Below, in pieces: positions 6,620-13,498 of a stretch of DNA of 19,763 nucleotides. The stretch comes from Coriobacteriales bacterium (GTDB lineage: Bacteria > Actinomycetota > Coriobacteriia > Coriobacteriales > UBA8131), in NCBI GenBank assembly GCA_031276475.1, contig JAISMZ010000173.1, positions 1-19,763 of the forward strand, in the 5' to 3' direction. A program made the translations under genes and the position numbers. Position 1 is the stretch's first letter; every line of letters starts with the position of its first letter. Below the pieces are notes generated by a model. It saw only the letters and a program-made list of their open reading frames with translations. It did not search any database and was not told the DNA's origin.

Positions 6620-8036
6620 CGTCGCCTGCCTCGATCGTTGGCAATGGGGCCATGCCCAAGCCCCTGGCAGCCAGGGCCTGCGCTGCCTCGGCCCGGCGCT
6701 TCTCGGCCAGCAGCCGCAGCTTCTCCTCCTCGGTGTAGCCGAACTGCTCAAGCGCCACGGTCGTCCCGCTCATCCACGGCATTGCCGAGATCTGCTTGAC
6801 CATCGCGTCGGACTGCGAGACTATCGAGGGCCGCCCAGGGTTCAGGAATCTGGGCATCACGGTAAGGTCGTTGCCCTCAAGGCGTCCAAGGGGCCTGCCC
6901 TGGTGGATGGCCAGGGCCAGAAGCGCGACGTTTCGCAGGGCGGCACCGTTGGTGTCGTTAAGGTCGCTTGCCTCTATCACCAACTCCTCACTGGCGGCAT
7001 AGATGGCCTCAGCGCTTGCCGGGTTGTCGTGGATGATGCCGAGATAGCTCACCGGGATGTTGGTCTCGCCGGCAAACTGCGAGGCAAGCGAGCGCATGTA
7101 GTCGATGTGGGGCTGCATGGTGCCTTGCGGCAGCTGGCCGTACTGCGGGATGTTCTCGCTCTCATCCCTGCTGGCCAAAAAGAGCGCACCGATGTAGCTC
7201 TCCCAGCGGTCGCGGTCAAAGTCCTCCTCGTTGGCGCCCAGAAGGTAGCGCTGGGGGCTGGTGAAGAACTCGGCAGACACCTCGCAGCGCACCGACTGGC
7301 GCACCGCGCTGTCGGTAAGCCCCATGACCGCCTTTGATATCCGCGACTTGCCAAAGGGGCGGTCCAGCGACGGACGGTAGACCAGCGGCTCAATCAGCGG
7401 CCGGCCGTGGGTGTGCGCTACGCGGTGCGCCGTCCATTTGCCGCTGTCCCCGCGGGCGCATTCAAGCACCGCGCCATCGGTGTAGAGGTTAAGCGCAGTG
7501 GGCTTTTTCGCATTCTTCTCCTCCGTCTCAACAATGGTCAGCCCGCACTTGATCCGCTTCCTGCGCGGATCCCAGATAGCCGCGGCGTTAAGCGCGGAGT
7601 AGGCGTTAAGCAACACCGACGGCTCGCCGGCGGACTTGCGCCCGGCCGATACCGTGATGAACGCACAGGAGTGGATAAGCTCGCTTTTCACTGCCTGGCT
7701 GTAGGCGTTCCTGAAGTTGTTGGCCTTGACTATCGCAGCCAGCACGTCGTCTTCCGGAGCAGTCGCGAACGTGAAGCCCTCAAAGCGGCTGCGGGCGGCC
7801 AGTGCGTCTACGGCCTTGGCCGGCCAGCCGACTACAGCCCGGGTGTTGCGCATCCGCGGCGGGATGGATATCCCCAGGTCCTTAAGCCGGTTGTGACCGC
7901 TGTAATACTCGGCGCGGATGGCATTGTTGCTGCGCTTCTTGTCCCATACGGTGAGCAGCTCCTTGAGCATGGCCAGCTCAACGTCGCTCAGCCCCGCTAT
8001 GGAGACAGCCTTGATGCTGCTGTACCCGGAGATCAT
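6606..8036 (-). CDS. Portal protein, SPP1 gp6-like
   Basis: A 476-residue protein between TerL and MuF. Familiar portal stretches include KKRSNNAIRAEYYSGHNRLK near residues 30-50, then ISIPPRMRNTRAVVGWPAKAVDALA, PLVYRPSLDRPFGKSRISKA around the wing/clip region, SYLGIIHDNPASAEAIYAAS, and the stem-helix region. Twelve copies form the vertex ring through which DNA is packaged and ejected. I chose ATG 8036 (MISGYSSIKAVS), which overlaps the TerL stop by 4 nt (ATGA), over an upstream start at 8144 whose extra 36 residues are basic, Cys- and His-rich and read through TerL in another frame. The length is normal for this portal class. Confidence 0.92.
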   Translation of the reverse strand: MISGYSSIKAVSIAGLSDVELAMLKELLTVWDKKRSNNAIRAEYYSGHNRLKDLGISIPPRMRNTRAVVGWPAKAVDALAARSRFEGFTFATAPEDDVLAAIVKANNFRNAYSQAVKSELIHSCAFITVSAGRKSAGEPSVLLNAYSALNAAAIWDPRRKRIKCGLTIVETEEKNAKKPTALNLYTDGAVLECARGDSGKWTAHRVAHTHGRPLIEPLVYRPSLDRPFGKSRISKAVMGLTDSAVRQSVRCEVSAEFFTSPQRYLLGANEEDFDRDRWESYIGALFLASRDESENIPQYGQLPQGTMQPHIDYMRSLASQFAGETNIPVSYLGIIHDNPASAEAIYAASEELVIEASDLNDTNGAALRNVALLALAIHQGRPLGRLEGNDLTVMPRFLNPGRPSIVSQSDAMVKQISAMPWMSGTTVALEQFGYTEEEKLRLLAEKRRAEAAQALAARGLGMAPLPTIEAGDDAVS

Positions 8037-9478
8037 CCTACCCTCAGCTTTCTTTTCGGATTTCGCTTTGCTGTCATGACAGCCCAGTAGGCAAGCGTGC
8101 ATGCCTCGATGGGCGTGGAGTCGCTGTTCGCGCCTGAACCCCACCCCCAGCCGCCGCCGGTGCCGATTGAGCGCTTGCAGGCGTTGATAGCGCTGTCGTT
8201 TAGTGCCGGCTGGTCAAAGTGCGTGACACGGCGCTCGCGGATGGCCTGAAGCATCATCGTCGAGGATGTGATGATGTCTCGCGCCCTGGGCAGCCAGATG
8301 ACCCTGTTCGGCACCCCTTCAGCCCGCAGGCGCTCGGCCAGATCCGGCGCACGGCTGAGCCCGTCGATGACTATTGCAGACGCACCGCCCCAGCGACTGA
8401 AAAGCCACTGGAGCAGCCATCGGTAACTGCCGCTTCCCTGCCGGTGCGCGATAAGCTCCACGTGCACCTTGCCGCTTTCTGGCCGGAGCGCCACCGCCAG
8501 GCTCACCGAAAGGCCGTCTGGGGAGAACTTGACGCCATAGGCCACGCGACCTGCCGCCGGCGGGCCTGCGGTCTTGCATCTCTCCCACTCGCTGCGCTCA
8601 AGCACGCGGTTCGCAGCGTAGGAGTCGCACCAGTAGCCCAGACGTTCGCGGGCAAAGCCGTCAGGGGCCAGCGACTGGCTCTCACTTTGCACGGCCTCGA
8701 GCGATATACGCTGCTTTAGAGCCGGATTGGTGGCATACCAACGGGAGACATCGGTGATGTCGCCTACCTCGCTCACGCCCCACTCGTGCCAGGCCAAAGA
8801 GCCTTTTTTGGCCCTGGCATTGTCGCGCCAGCGGCGAAACACCTCACCCGGAGCGCCGGGGCCAGGCGGCGTGCCACTCATAATGATCTGCGAGTTCGCC
8901 GTCGGTGCCGCAGACAGCGTTGGCTGTAGTGCCTCCAGCTGTTCATCGGTCAGCTCCTGGGCCTCGTCCAAGAAAAGCACATCGGCGGTAAAGCCACGCG
9001 CCGAGGAGCGCGAACGCGCCACGAACTTCACGCGGCCGCCATTATTCAGCTTTATCTCCTCCTGCCCGTTGGTGGACCGTACATAGGCAACCATCTCGTG
9101 CAGCTCCGGGAAAAGCCCATTGGAGTTCTCGAAGTATTCGCAAAGATCGTCAAAAGCCTCCTTGGCAGTCTTGACCTGGTGGGCGGTGTGCAGGATCTTC
9201 TCGCCCAGGACTGCTGCGCCATAAAGAGAGCGCATCCAAAACAGCGTCGTCTTGCCGTTTTGGCGCGGCACAACAAGCCCGCACTCGTTTGCCGCCCACT
9301 TGCCGCGGGCATTACGCCCAAGCCAGCACTCGAGGATCCTCGCCTGCCACGGATCTGCCAGCCGCCCGTAGTCGGCGGCCAGGGCAACGGCATCGGTCCC
9401 GTCGCTTTCACGATACTTTGGCTCGAGGCTGAATGTGGGCACCTGGCTTCCGACCATCCTGCTTGGCTTTGAGCACAT
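8033..9478 (-). CDS. Terminase large subunit
   Basis: A 481-residue packaging ATPase and nuclease. The Walker A-like motif VVPRQNGKT lies at about 69-77, and Walker B with the catalytic Glu (VLFLDEAQE) at about 167-175. The coupling motif region is IIMSGTPPGPG. The nuclease half has VKFSPDG at about 305, AIVIDGL and DSTPIEACTLAYWA near the C-terminus, giving three acidic residues expected for the RNase H-like site. The usual first Asp of the VDVSPD pattern is Lys here (VKFSPDG), so the Asp of PDG probably serves. The start at 9478 overlaps TerS by about 71 nt and has GGAG 10 nt upstream; ATG 9457 is an alternative. It cuts concatemers and drives DNA through the portal. Confidence 0.93.
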   Translation of the reverse strand: MCSKPSRMVGSQVPTFSLEPKYRESDGTDAVALAADYGRLADPWQARILECWLGRNARGKWAANECGLVVPRQNGKTTLFWMRSLYGAAVLGEKILHTAHQVKTAKEAFDDLCEYFENSNGLFPELHEMVAYVRSTNGQEEIKLNNGGRVKFVARSRSSARGFTADVLFLDEAQELTDEQLEALQPTLSAAPTANSQIIMSGTPPGPGAPGEVFRRWRDNARAKKGSLAWHEWGVSEVGDITDVSRWYATNPALKQRISLEAVQSESQSLAPDGFARERLGYWCDSYAANRVLERSEWERCKTAGPPAAGRVAYGVKFSPDGLSVSLAVALRPESGKVHVELIAHRQGSGSYRWLLQWLFSRWGGASAIVIDGLSRAPDLAERLRAEGVPNRVIWLPRARDIITSSTMMLQAIRERRVTHFDQPALNDSAINACKRSIGTGGGWGWGSGANSDSTPIEACTLAYWAVMTAKRNPKRKLRVG

Positions 9479-9743
9479 GGAGCGTTGTCTCCTTCTTCAT
9501 TCCGTCCGCTGACCTACGCGCCTCGGCGCGCCGCGTAGCCTTCAGCTCTTCGATCCGGTTCATGACATCAAGGTACTGCCGTGCAAGCTGCGCTACATCG
9601 CGCGATGCCGAGGAGTGATCGAGCCGTCTGGCGATCCTCATGGCCAGCGCCTCCAGGGCAGTCAGCGTGTCTCCGGTGGCCGTAGCCATCGCTATAGTGG
9701 TCTGCATGATCTGGGCAGCCCTGTCGCTTTCCTCAGCCTCCAT
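9408..9743 (-). CDS. Terminase small subunit
   Basis: A 111-residue helical protein just before TerL. It opens MEAEESDRAAQIMQTTIAMA and has TLTALEALAMRIARRLDHSS and QLARQYLDVMNRIEEL, the pattern of actinophage small terminases (L-x-A-L-x-A-L-R-x-x-I-A-x-x-L-D, then L-A-R-x-L-x-x-V-x-x-x-I-x-x-L). The C-terminal third is basic. I chose ATG 9743 because it has a near-perfect AGGAGG 7 nt upstream; a TTG at 9758 would place that site inside the gene. It would bind the cos region immediately upstream and load TerL. Confidence 0.85.
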   Translation of the reverse strand: MEAEESDRAAQIMQTTIAMATATGDTLTALEALAMRIARRLDHSSASRDVAQLARQYLDVMNRIEELKATRRAEARRSADGMKKETTLHVLKAKQDGRKPGAHIQPRAKVS

Positions 9744-9758
9744 AGCCTTCCTCCTCAA

Positions 9759-9953
9759 GATTTTCTCGACACAACGCCAAGACGCCCCTGGAAGCCCGTT
9801 TGGCTGCTCCAGAGGCGTCTCGCTCTCATCAGTTGGCTGGTTTGTGCTATCTAGCCCTTTTACTCATGTGACATAACACCTTGCCCGGGGGGATAGGCGC
9901 TAAGGCCGGGTACCCCTCGCCCTATCCTGGGGGGAGGGGGTCATGCCCCTCCT
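9759..9953 (-). other. Non-coding hairpin-rich gap, candidate cos site
   Basis: About 195 bases without a credible gene between HNH and TerS. It holds a 13-bp stem with one mismatch (AGACGCCCCTGGA at 9780-9792 and its partner at 9808-9820) with an inner AGCC/GGCT stem. It also holds a second inverted repeat, GGATAGG at 9891-9897 and CCTATCC at 9921-9927, around GGGTACCC, flanked by G-runs at 9887-9892 and 9929-9940. Neither hairpin has a T-run, so they are not terminators. In cos phages with an HNH next to the terminase, the cohesive-end site normally lies in this gap. Which base is cut cannot be told from sequence. Confidence 0.55.
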
Positions 9954-10253
9954 TCACCAGGGCCGCGATGTCGGTATGGGCAGGTTGTGGACAGTCGCAT
10001 CGCCCGGCATCCTGTTGGACTTGCGATTGTTGCAGCAACGGTGGGCGAGCTGTAAGTTGCTGCGCTCATAAGGCGAGCCGCCGCGGCTTACCGGGATGAT
10101 CTCATCGACCTCCGGCGCCATTGGATGCCCCGCTGGCAGGCTCTTGTCCACCGGCTTGCCGCACAGTGCGCAGATGTCTTGTGAGGCGAGCACCCACTTG
10201 CGGGCTGCCCGGCGGCGGGCACCGTTACTGTAGCGTGGGTTGGCCGCCAACAC
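9954..10253 (-). CDS. HNH endonuclease of the packaging module
   Basis: A 99-residue HNH nuclease. CALCG (Cys28, Cys31), then VDEIIPVSRGGSPYERSNLQ (about 49-68) and HRCCNNRKSNR (about 71-81) form a zinc-ribbon-supported HNH fold. The usual DH of the first motif is DE here, a variant that also occurs in phage packaging HNH proteins. Genes of this type adjacent to terminase are needed together with TerL for specific cos cleavage in HK97-like phages. Start: GTG 10253 or, better spaced from AGGAGG, TTG 10250. The cos candidate lies between this gene and TerS. Confidence 0.88.
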   Translation of the reverse strand: MLAANPRYSNGARRRAARKWVLASQDICALCGKPVDKSLPAGHPMAPEVDEIIPVSRGGSPYERSNLQLAHRCCNNRKSNRMPGDATVHNLPIPTSRPW

Positions 10254-10348
10254 TGCCTCCTTTTGCCCAAAAATATAAAGCGCCCCCTTCTGGGGACACT
10301 TCTACTGACTGCCATACTACCACAGATGGTGGACAGAATGGACAGATA
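10254..10348 (-). promoter_or_regulatory. Possible late operon control region
   Basis: A 95-base gap between the ArpU-like gene and the late operon. Next to the ArpU-like stop lies a tandem 9-base repeat (TGGACAGAA at 10330-10338, then TGGACAGA at 10339-10346, plus strand). Further along, a short hairpin (CCCC AGAA GGGG on the minus strand) is followed by GCGCTTTATATTTTT, which could be a weak terminator or an AT-rich -10 region. I see no clear sigma-70 promoter, as expected if the late promoter needs the ArpU-like activator. Confidence 0.35.
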
Positions 10349-10762
10349 TCAGAGATTCTCATGGAAATCCTCCAGCAGCTGCAAGGCGCGATGGTACTTG
10401 TTGGCAAAGGTAGCTCGGGATATGCCCAGCGCCCGGGCCGCCTCATACTGGGACTGGCCCAGCAAATGTACTCGAACAAGATAGGTCTGTTGATCGGCCG
10501 GCAACCGTTTAATGGCGCTAAGGCACCGTTCACGGGCGTCGGCCATGTCCTGAATGCGGCTATCCAGCTCGCTTAACTGCTCATCGTAGGTAGCAACGAG
10601 CTTCTCCAGCCTGTCGGTGATGTGCGAGGCGCCCATGCCGTAGACAGAAAACGTATCACGCATACCATGCAGGACAGCCAGCGTGCGCACCAGCTCGTCG
10701 TGGCGGGCACGCAAGGCGTCAAGCGCCAGAGGGTAGTCGTTCAAAATAGCGCGAACGTTCAC
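10349..10762 (-). CDS. ArpU/sigma-70 region 4-like late transcription regulator
   Basis: A 137-residue protein. The N-terminal two thirds form long helices (DALRARHDELVRTLAVLHGM, then ITDRLEKLVATYDEQLSELD). The C-terminal part AIKRLPADQQTYLVRVHLLG, then QSQYEAARALGISRATFANK, is a sigma-70 region 4-like HTH, the layout of ArpU/DUF1492-type late regulators. These activate phage late genes and sit just before the terminase module, as here. The real start is GTG 10762, giving a GTGA overlap with the previous stop; the upstream residues are Cys-rich out-of-frame sequence. Regulator function is inferred from family and place. Confidence 0.75.
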   Translation of the reverse strand: MNVRAILNDYPLALDALRARHDELVRTLAVLHGMRDTFSVYGMGASHITDRLEKLVATYDEQLSELDSRIQDMADARERCLSAIKRLPADQQTYLVRVHLLGQSQYEAARALGISRATFANKYHRALQLLEDFHENL

Positions 10763-10998
10763 TGCAGGCCATCTGCAATAGCAACAACACACGCATCTAC
10801 TACCGCATCGATGCTTGCATCCACCGCATCAACGCCTTGCAGGTAGCTTTTAACCAGGGCTGTCTCAATCACCTGGTAGTGATAGCCCACGTCCTTGCTG
10901 TCAGAAAGCCCGGTCTTGTCCAGGCATTCCCAGATAAGACTGTCCAACCTGCCCTTGTCAGAGCCCTCGTTCAAGAAGTTATTGCTTTCATTTCCCAT
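10759..10998 (-). CDS. Small acidic protein of unknown function
   Basis: A 79-residue protein overlapping the replication gene by 11 nt and the ArpU-like gene by 4 nt, so it sits in a coupled three-gene unit. It starts MGNESNNFLNEGSDKGRLDS and ends with an Ala/Val/Asp-rich helix (AVDASIDAVVDACVVAIADG). The acidic character and predicted helical second half suggest a partner of a neighbour, such as a helicase-loader accessory or a modulator of the regulator. I do not recognise a family. Confidence 0.6.
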   Translation of the reverse strand: MGNESNNFLNEGSDKGRLDSLIWECLDKTGLSDSKDVGYHYQVIETALVKSYLQGVDAVDASIDAVVDACVVAIADGLQ

Positions 10999-11782
10999 CT
11001 TCCCACATCCTTTTCTCTAGCCATATATTCGGCCGAGGCACATGCCTCATGCCGTCTCGGTTCCAAAGCTCGCTGAGCCTGTCCGTCTCCAAAGCCGCCA
11101 TGATCTTTGCAAAGGCCTCCGAGTCCGGCCAGATATCGAGCCAGAGGTTTCTTGCTGCCTTGAGGTTGACTTTCTTGGGGTAGGCAGCCCAAAAGACGTC
11201 GAAGGCATCGGCCAGCCAGGTCTCGGAGCCCGAGTTTTCCACAGCCTCCGAGTTTTCCACAGGCCCGTCCCTCAACAACGGTAAACTGGGAGTTTGATCC
11301 TCTCTCTTCAACTTCCAATTCCAACTTCCGGATGAGGAGGCTCTCCCCCAGACACTACCGGAGACTTTTGAAGACCAGCGTTTAAGCGTCCTTTGTGCCT
11401 TCGCGTCCAGCTTCGCGAGGTAGTCGGGATGCCACCCAGAAGGCGGCTCCGGGCAGCGCGCGATGCCGGGGTTTTTAAGCACCTGGTGCTTGTGGAAGTT
11501 GGTGATCAGCCCGTAGGTAAGCCCGCCGTCGCGGCTCATGTACGGCATAACCAACTCGAGCTCCTCGAGCTCTGTCATCAGTGCCAAGACCTGAGGGAGG
11601 CCGAGGTCTGCGTCAAAGGGAAATACCATCGCTTTGATCTGCTCGGGCGTCCAGGGTATGACTCCGCAGCACTCGGCTTTGGAGATCGCCCCGATGAACA
11701 ACAACCGGGCATCGCGTGACATCATGCCGAACTTGGCATCTGCCCACATGCTGGGTTGTATGGTCCGAATACGCCCTTCCAC
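10988..11782 (-). CDS. Replication initiator-like protein (phage DnaD/O-type)
   Basis: A 264-residue protein. The N-terminal 110 residues match the winged-helix start common to phage replication proteins (RIRTIQPSMWADAKFGMMSR, then DARLLFIGAISKAECCGVIP and LITNFHKHQ). A low-complexity linker (about 125-185) rich in Ser, Trp and Lys follows. The C-terminal 75 residues (FDVFWAAYPKKVNLKAARNL and a VPRPNIWLEKRMWED ending) match the C-terminus often seen in such proteins. It would bind the origin and recruit the host helicase. GTG 11782 is the first in-frame start after an upstream stop. DnaA-box-like repeats lie in the linker-coding DNA, consistent with a lambda O-like origin inside the gene. Confidence 0.75.
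   Translation of the reverse strand: MEGRIRTIQPSMWADAKFGMMSRDARLLFIGAISKAECCGVIPWTPEQIKAMVFPFDADLGLPQVLALMTELEELELVMPYMSRDGGLTYGLITNFHKHQVLKNPGIARCPEPPSGWHPDYLAKLDAKAQRTLKRWSSKVSGSVWGRASSSGSWNWKLKREDQTPSLPLLRDGPVENSEAVENSGSETWLADAFDVFWAAYPKKVNLKAARNLWLDIWPDSEAFAKIMAALETDRLSELWNRDGMRHVPRPNIWLEKRMWEDGK
11230..11262 (+). repeat. Two DnaA-box matches in 15-bp direct repeats, candidate origin
   Basis: CCGAGTTTTCCACAG occurs at 11230-11244 and again at 11248-11262 with an 18-bp period. Each contains TTTTCCACA (11235-11243 and 11253-11261), a full match to the relaxed DnaA box TTWTNCACA. The repeat lies inside the replication gene in the linker-coding part, where it encodes VENSEAVENS. Iterons inside the initiator gene are typical of phage origins. 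Confidence 0.5.
11501..11558 (-). repeat. 58-bp segment of replication gene with a diverged copy at 11813
   Basis: This part of the replication gene (coding LVMPYMSRDGGLTYGLIT) is repeated at 11813-11870 in the same orientation with 51 of 58 bases identical. The 7 differences are all transitions. Confidence 0.85.
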
Positions 11783-11906
11783 GACTCACCGTATGGCTCT
11801 TGAACATGAGCCGGTGATCAGCCCGTAGGCAGGCCCGCCGTCGCGGCCTGTGTACGACATAACCGACTCGCTGATGATGCACCTTGCTAACAACATTTAA
11901 CGCCTT
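11783..11906 (-). other. Intergenic gap with decayed copy of a replication gene segment
   Basis: A 124-base gap between the SSB-like and replication genes. Positions 11813-11870 repeat 11501-11558 of the downstream gene. On the minus strand it still reads VMSYTGRDGGPAYGLIT in the equivalent frame before running into a stop about ten codons later, so it looks like a remnant of a partial duplication rather than a gene. No strong promoter is visible. Confidence 0.6.
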
Positions 11907-12326
11907 TCAGAACTTGAGGTTCTTCCATAGCTCGTCATACCTGTCGGCCGGCGTCTTCTGGGCCGCGCCGGCGGGCGGCCCAGGTGGCGGGCGGATGATG
12001 GTGACGTCGTCCAAGACCACTTCGATGCGGTGGCGGGTACGGCCGGATCTGTCCTCGTAGGTGACCTGGCGCAGACGCCCCTGGGCACCCACGACGGCAC
12101 CGGTTGCAACCTTACGGCTGAGCGGCCATGCCTGCTCGCCTCGAAGCACACAGCCGATCTCGGCGGCGTTTTGCCAGGGAGGCTCTGCGCCGTCAGTCGC
12201 CTCACCGGTGTCAATCGTCAGGCAGAGCACGTCTTCGCATTTGGCTGTGGCGCGCAGGCACGACTGCGTCACGGTGCCGCGGAGCGCGACTGAGTTCACC
12301 TTCAGCGGGTCAGACGGGGCGCTCAT
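11907..12326 (-). CDS. SSB-like OB-fold protein
   Basis: A 139-residue protein. VNSVALRGTVTQ at the start, EIGCVLRGEQA, then VATGAVVGAQGRLRQVTYED and RHRIEVVLDDVTIIRPPPGP fit an OB-fold single-strand DNA-binding protein (N-x-V-x-L-x-G, then V-x-G-x-L followed by a beta hairpin and V-x-D-x-V). A Pro/Ala linker is followed by YDELWKNLKF. The canonical acidic DDDIPF tip is absent; the C-terminus is aromatic and only mildly acidic. It sits beside the replication gene, so a role in phage replication or recombination is likely. The start overlaps the lipoprotein stop by 4 nt (ATGA). Confidence 0.75.
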   Translation of the reverse strand: MSAPSDPLKVNSVALRGTVTQSCLRATAKCEDVLCLTIDTGEATDGAEPPWQNAAEIGCVLRGEQAWPLSRKVATGAVVGAQGRLRQVTYEDRSGRTRHRIEVVLDDVTIIRPPPGPPAGAAQKTPADRYDELWKNLKF

Positions 12327-12889
12327 CGAAACCTCGCCCAGTCGCCACCGAAGTAGTTGTTAACGTACCACTGGGCCTCGGCGTCTTGCATCGCCGGGCT
12401 GGCGAGGAACTCGGCGCGGTCGTACGTGCCCCAACCCATATAGTTATACCTTGCCTGTTGATATTGCTCGGCAAACATATAAGCGCCCACAAAGGTACCG
12501 TACTCGTTTACCGTGACACATTGGTAGTTGTTGCCGCTCTCGCGCCAGCGGATATCGGCCGCTGTCACGGTGTTGGCAGCGGCTGGTGGGTCTGACGCGA
12601 CGGCACCTGGCGCGACCGGAGTGGGGGCGGCAGGCTCGGGCTCAGGCGCAATCTTTTGCGTATCGCTCAGCGTAGCCGGCTCTGGCGGCCACTCCACCGC
12701 CGGTGCCCCATAGTCCTCAGAGAGCTCCGAACGCGCGTCGTGCAGGCGCCGTTGCTCAATGATGTCTTGGGTTATGATGCCGCGGCGAGTACTATCCTCA
12801 TCAAAGGCAGTAGGCACCGACACTGGCGCGTGGCAACCTGCGAGTGCGAGTAAAAGGGCAGCGGCAGGGATTAGAACGGTCTTGTTCAT
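12323..12889 (-). CDS. Lipoprotein with lysozyme/transglycosylase-like domain
   Basis: A 188-residue secreted lipoprotein. The signal peptide MNKTVLIPAAALLLALAGC ends in a lipobox (LALAGC, Cys19). A Pro/Ala-rich linker (about 60-108) follows. The C-terminal domain starts IRWRESGNNYQCVTVNEYGT, then GAYMFAEQYQQARYNYMGW and ends AEAQWYVNNYFGGDWARF, which resembles Rpf and SLT-like lysozyme folds (R-E-S-G-x-N-Y with catalytic Glu, then G-x-Y-x-F). It would act on peptidoglycan at the outer face of the membrane. It is placed in the replication operon, not the lysis cassette, overlapping both neighbours by 4 nt. Surface modification or superinfection exclusion is a plausible use, by analogy with phage-encoded lipoproteins. 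Confidence 0.75.
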   Translation of the reverse strand: MNKTVLIPAAALLLALAGCHAPVSVPTAFDEDSTRRGIITQDIIEQRRLHDARSELSEDYGAPAVEWPPEPATLSDTQKIAPEPEPAAPTPVAPGAVASDPPAAANTVTAADIRWRESGNNYQCVTVNEYGTFVGAYMFAEQYQQARYNYMGWGTYDRAEFLASPAMQDAEAQWYVNNYFGGDWARFR

Positions 12890-13434
12890 AAAGTCACACT
12901 TTTCATCGCCGTGAATAGAAATGTCCCGCGCAACACAGCTGTTTCCTCGCGGGCGACATAGACCACTTCGATGTCCTTCGCAAATTCAAGTTTCACCGAA
13001 TAATCCCATCCTGATACATCCAGAAGCTCATTCATCGTCGCGTAGAATTCAGGATTAAACGCTATTGAGGCTCTATCGCAGCGCTCCTTAGAGAGGTAAC
13101 TCGTACTCATATCGATTATCTTCTCATCCTCTTCGCTTAGAGGCACGTGGTCGAACCCAGCTATCAGGTTTTCTGTCAGCTCCCAAACGCGTTCGCCATA
13201 AGGATTGTAAGCGCCGACATCGAACTGCTCGGCGCAGCACAGCCACCGCGCAAACTCAATGCGCTCGATCCTGCGATTGCTTATAGGCGCATCGAGGTCA
13301 ATGGCGGCGAGCATGTGCCTGTATGATGCAAAAAGCCTCTTGTCTTTGATGAAGGCGGCGGCGAACCTCATATCTTCAAGAGGGACACTCATTACCTTAA
13401 GTAATGCTCGCACTTGGCGTATATTCAGCTCCAT
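12886..13434 (-). CDS. Unknown 182-residue protein
   Basis: An early-operon protein with no family I recognise. It begins MELNIRQVRALLKVMSVPLE and is helical and mixed-charge. Notable stretches are FARWLCCAEQFDVGAYNPYG, an acidic helix SEEDEKIIDMSTSYLSKER, and a C-terminal beta-rich end (DIEVVYVAREETAVLRGTFL). There is no signal peptide or membrane segment. Its stop overlaps the lipoprotein start by 4 nt (ATGA), so it is coupled to it. The upstream GGAGGTAAGGC gives a good ribosome binding site. Its base composition is somewhat lower in GC than the replication genes. Confidence 0.65.
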   Translation of the reverse strand: MELNIRQVRALLKVMSVPLEDMRFAAAFIKDKRLFASYRHMLAAIDLDAPISNRRIERIEFARWLCCAEQFDVGAYNPYGERVWELTENLIAGFDHVPLSEEDEKIIDMSTSYLSKERCDRASIAFNPEFYATMNELLDVSGWDYSVKLEFAKDIEVVYVAREETAVLRGTFLFTAMKSVTL

Positions 13435-13450
13435 GCCTTACCTCCGATTT

Positions 13451-13480
13451 CCTTTCCTAACCGTGACCGCCATGATTAGG
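13451..13480 (-). repeat. Partial duplicate of the HNH gene 3' end
   Basis: These 30 bases match 13521-13550, inside the end of the HNH gene, at about 23 of 30 positions (17 of 20 in 13461-13480), 70 bp apart. Read on the minus strand it gives CLIMAVTVRKGNRR before a stop, mirroring ADLIMTVTARKRG in the gene. It suggests a tandem partial duplication, or the original end of the gene. Confidence 0.5.
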
Positions 13481-13498
13481 CAGCCTGCGACTGCGGCG

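Noticed and set aside
8037..8144. Longer N-terminus of the portal protein
   Set aside because: The extra 36 residues overlap TerL in another frame and are Cys/His-rich. ATG 8036 with a 4-nt overlap is the natural start.
9780..9820. Terminator between HNH and TerS
   Set aside because: The hairpin is strong but is not followed by a T-run on either strand, and it would separate HNH from the terminase genes it works with.
9881..10099. Plus-strand 72-residue reading frame in the cos gap
   Set aside because: It is Cys/Ser/Gly-rich, reads antisense into the HNH gene, has no ribosome binding site and is better explained by the hairpin region.
11501..11870. Diversity-generating retroelement template/variable pair
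   Set aside because: Differences are not limited to adenines, there is no reverse transcriptase, and the second copy is not in a receptor gene.
11613..11882. 89-residue minus-strand reading frame over the replication gene start
   Set aside because: It is rich in His, Arg and Cys, overlaps the replication gene in another frame and has no ribosome binding site.
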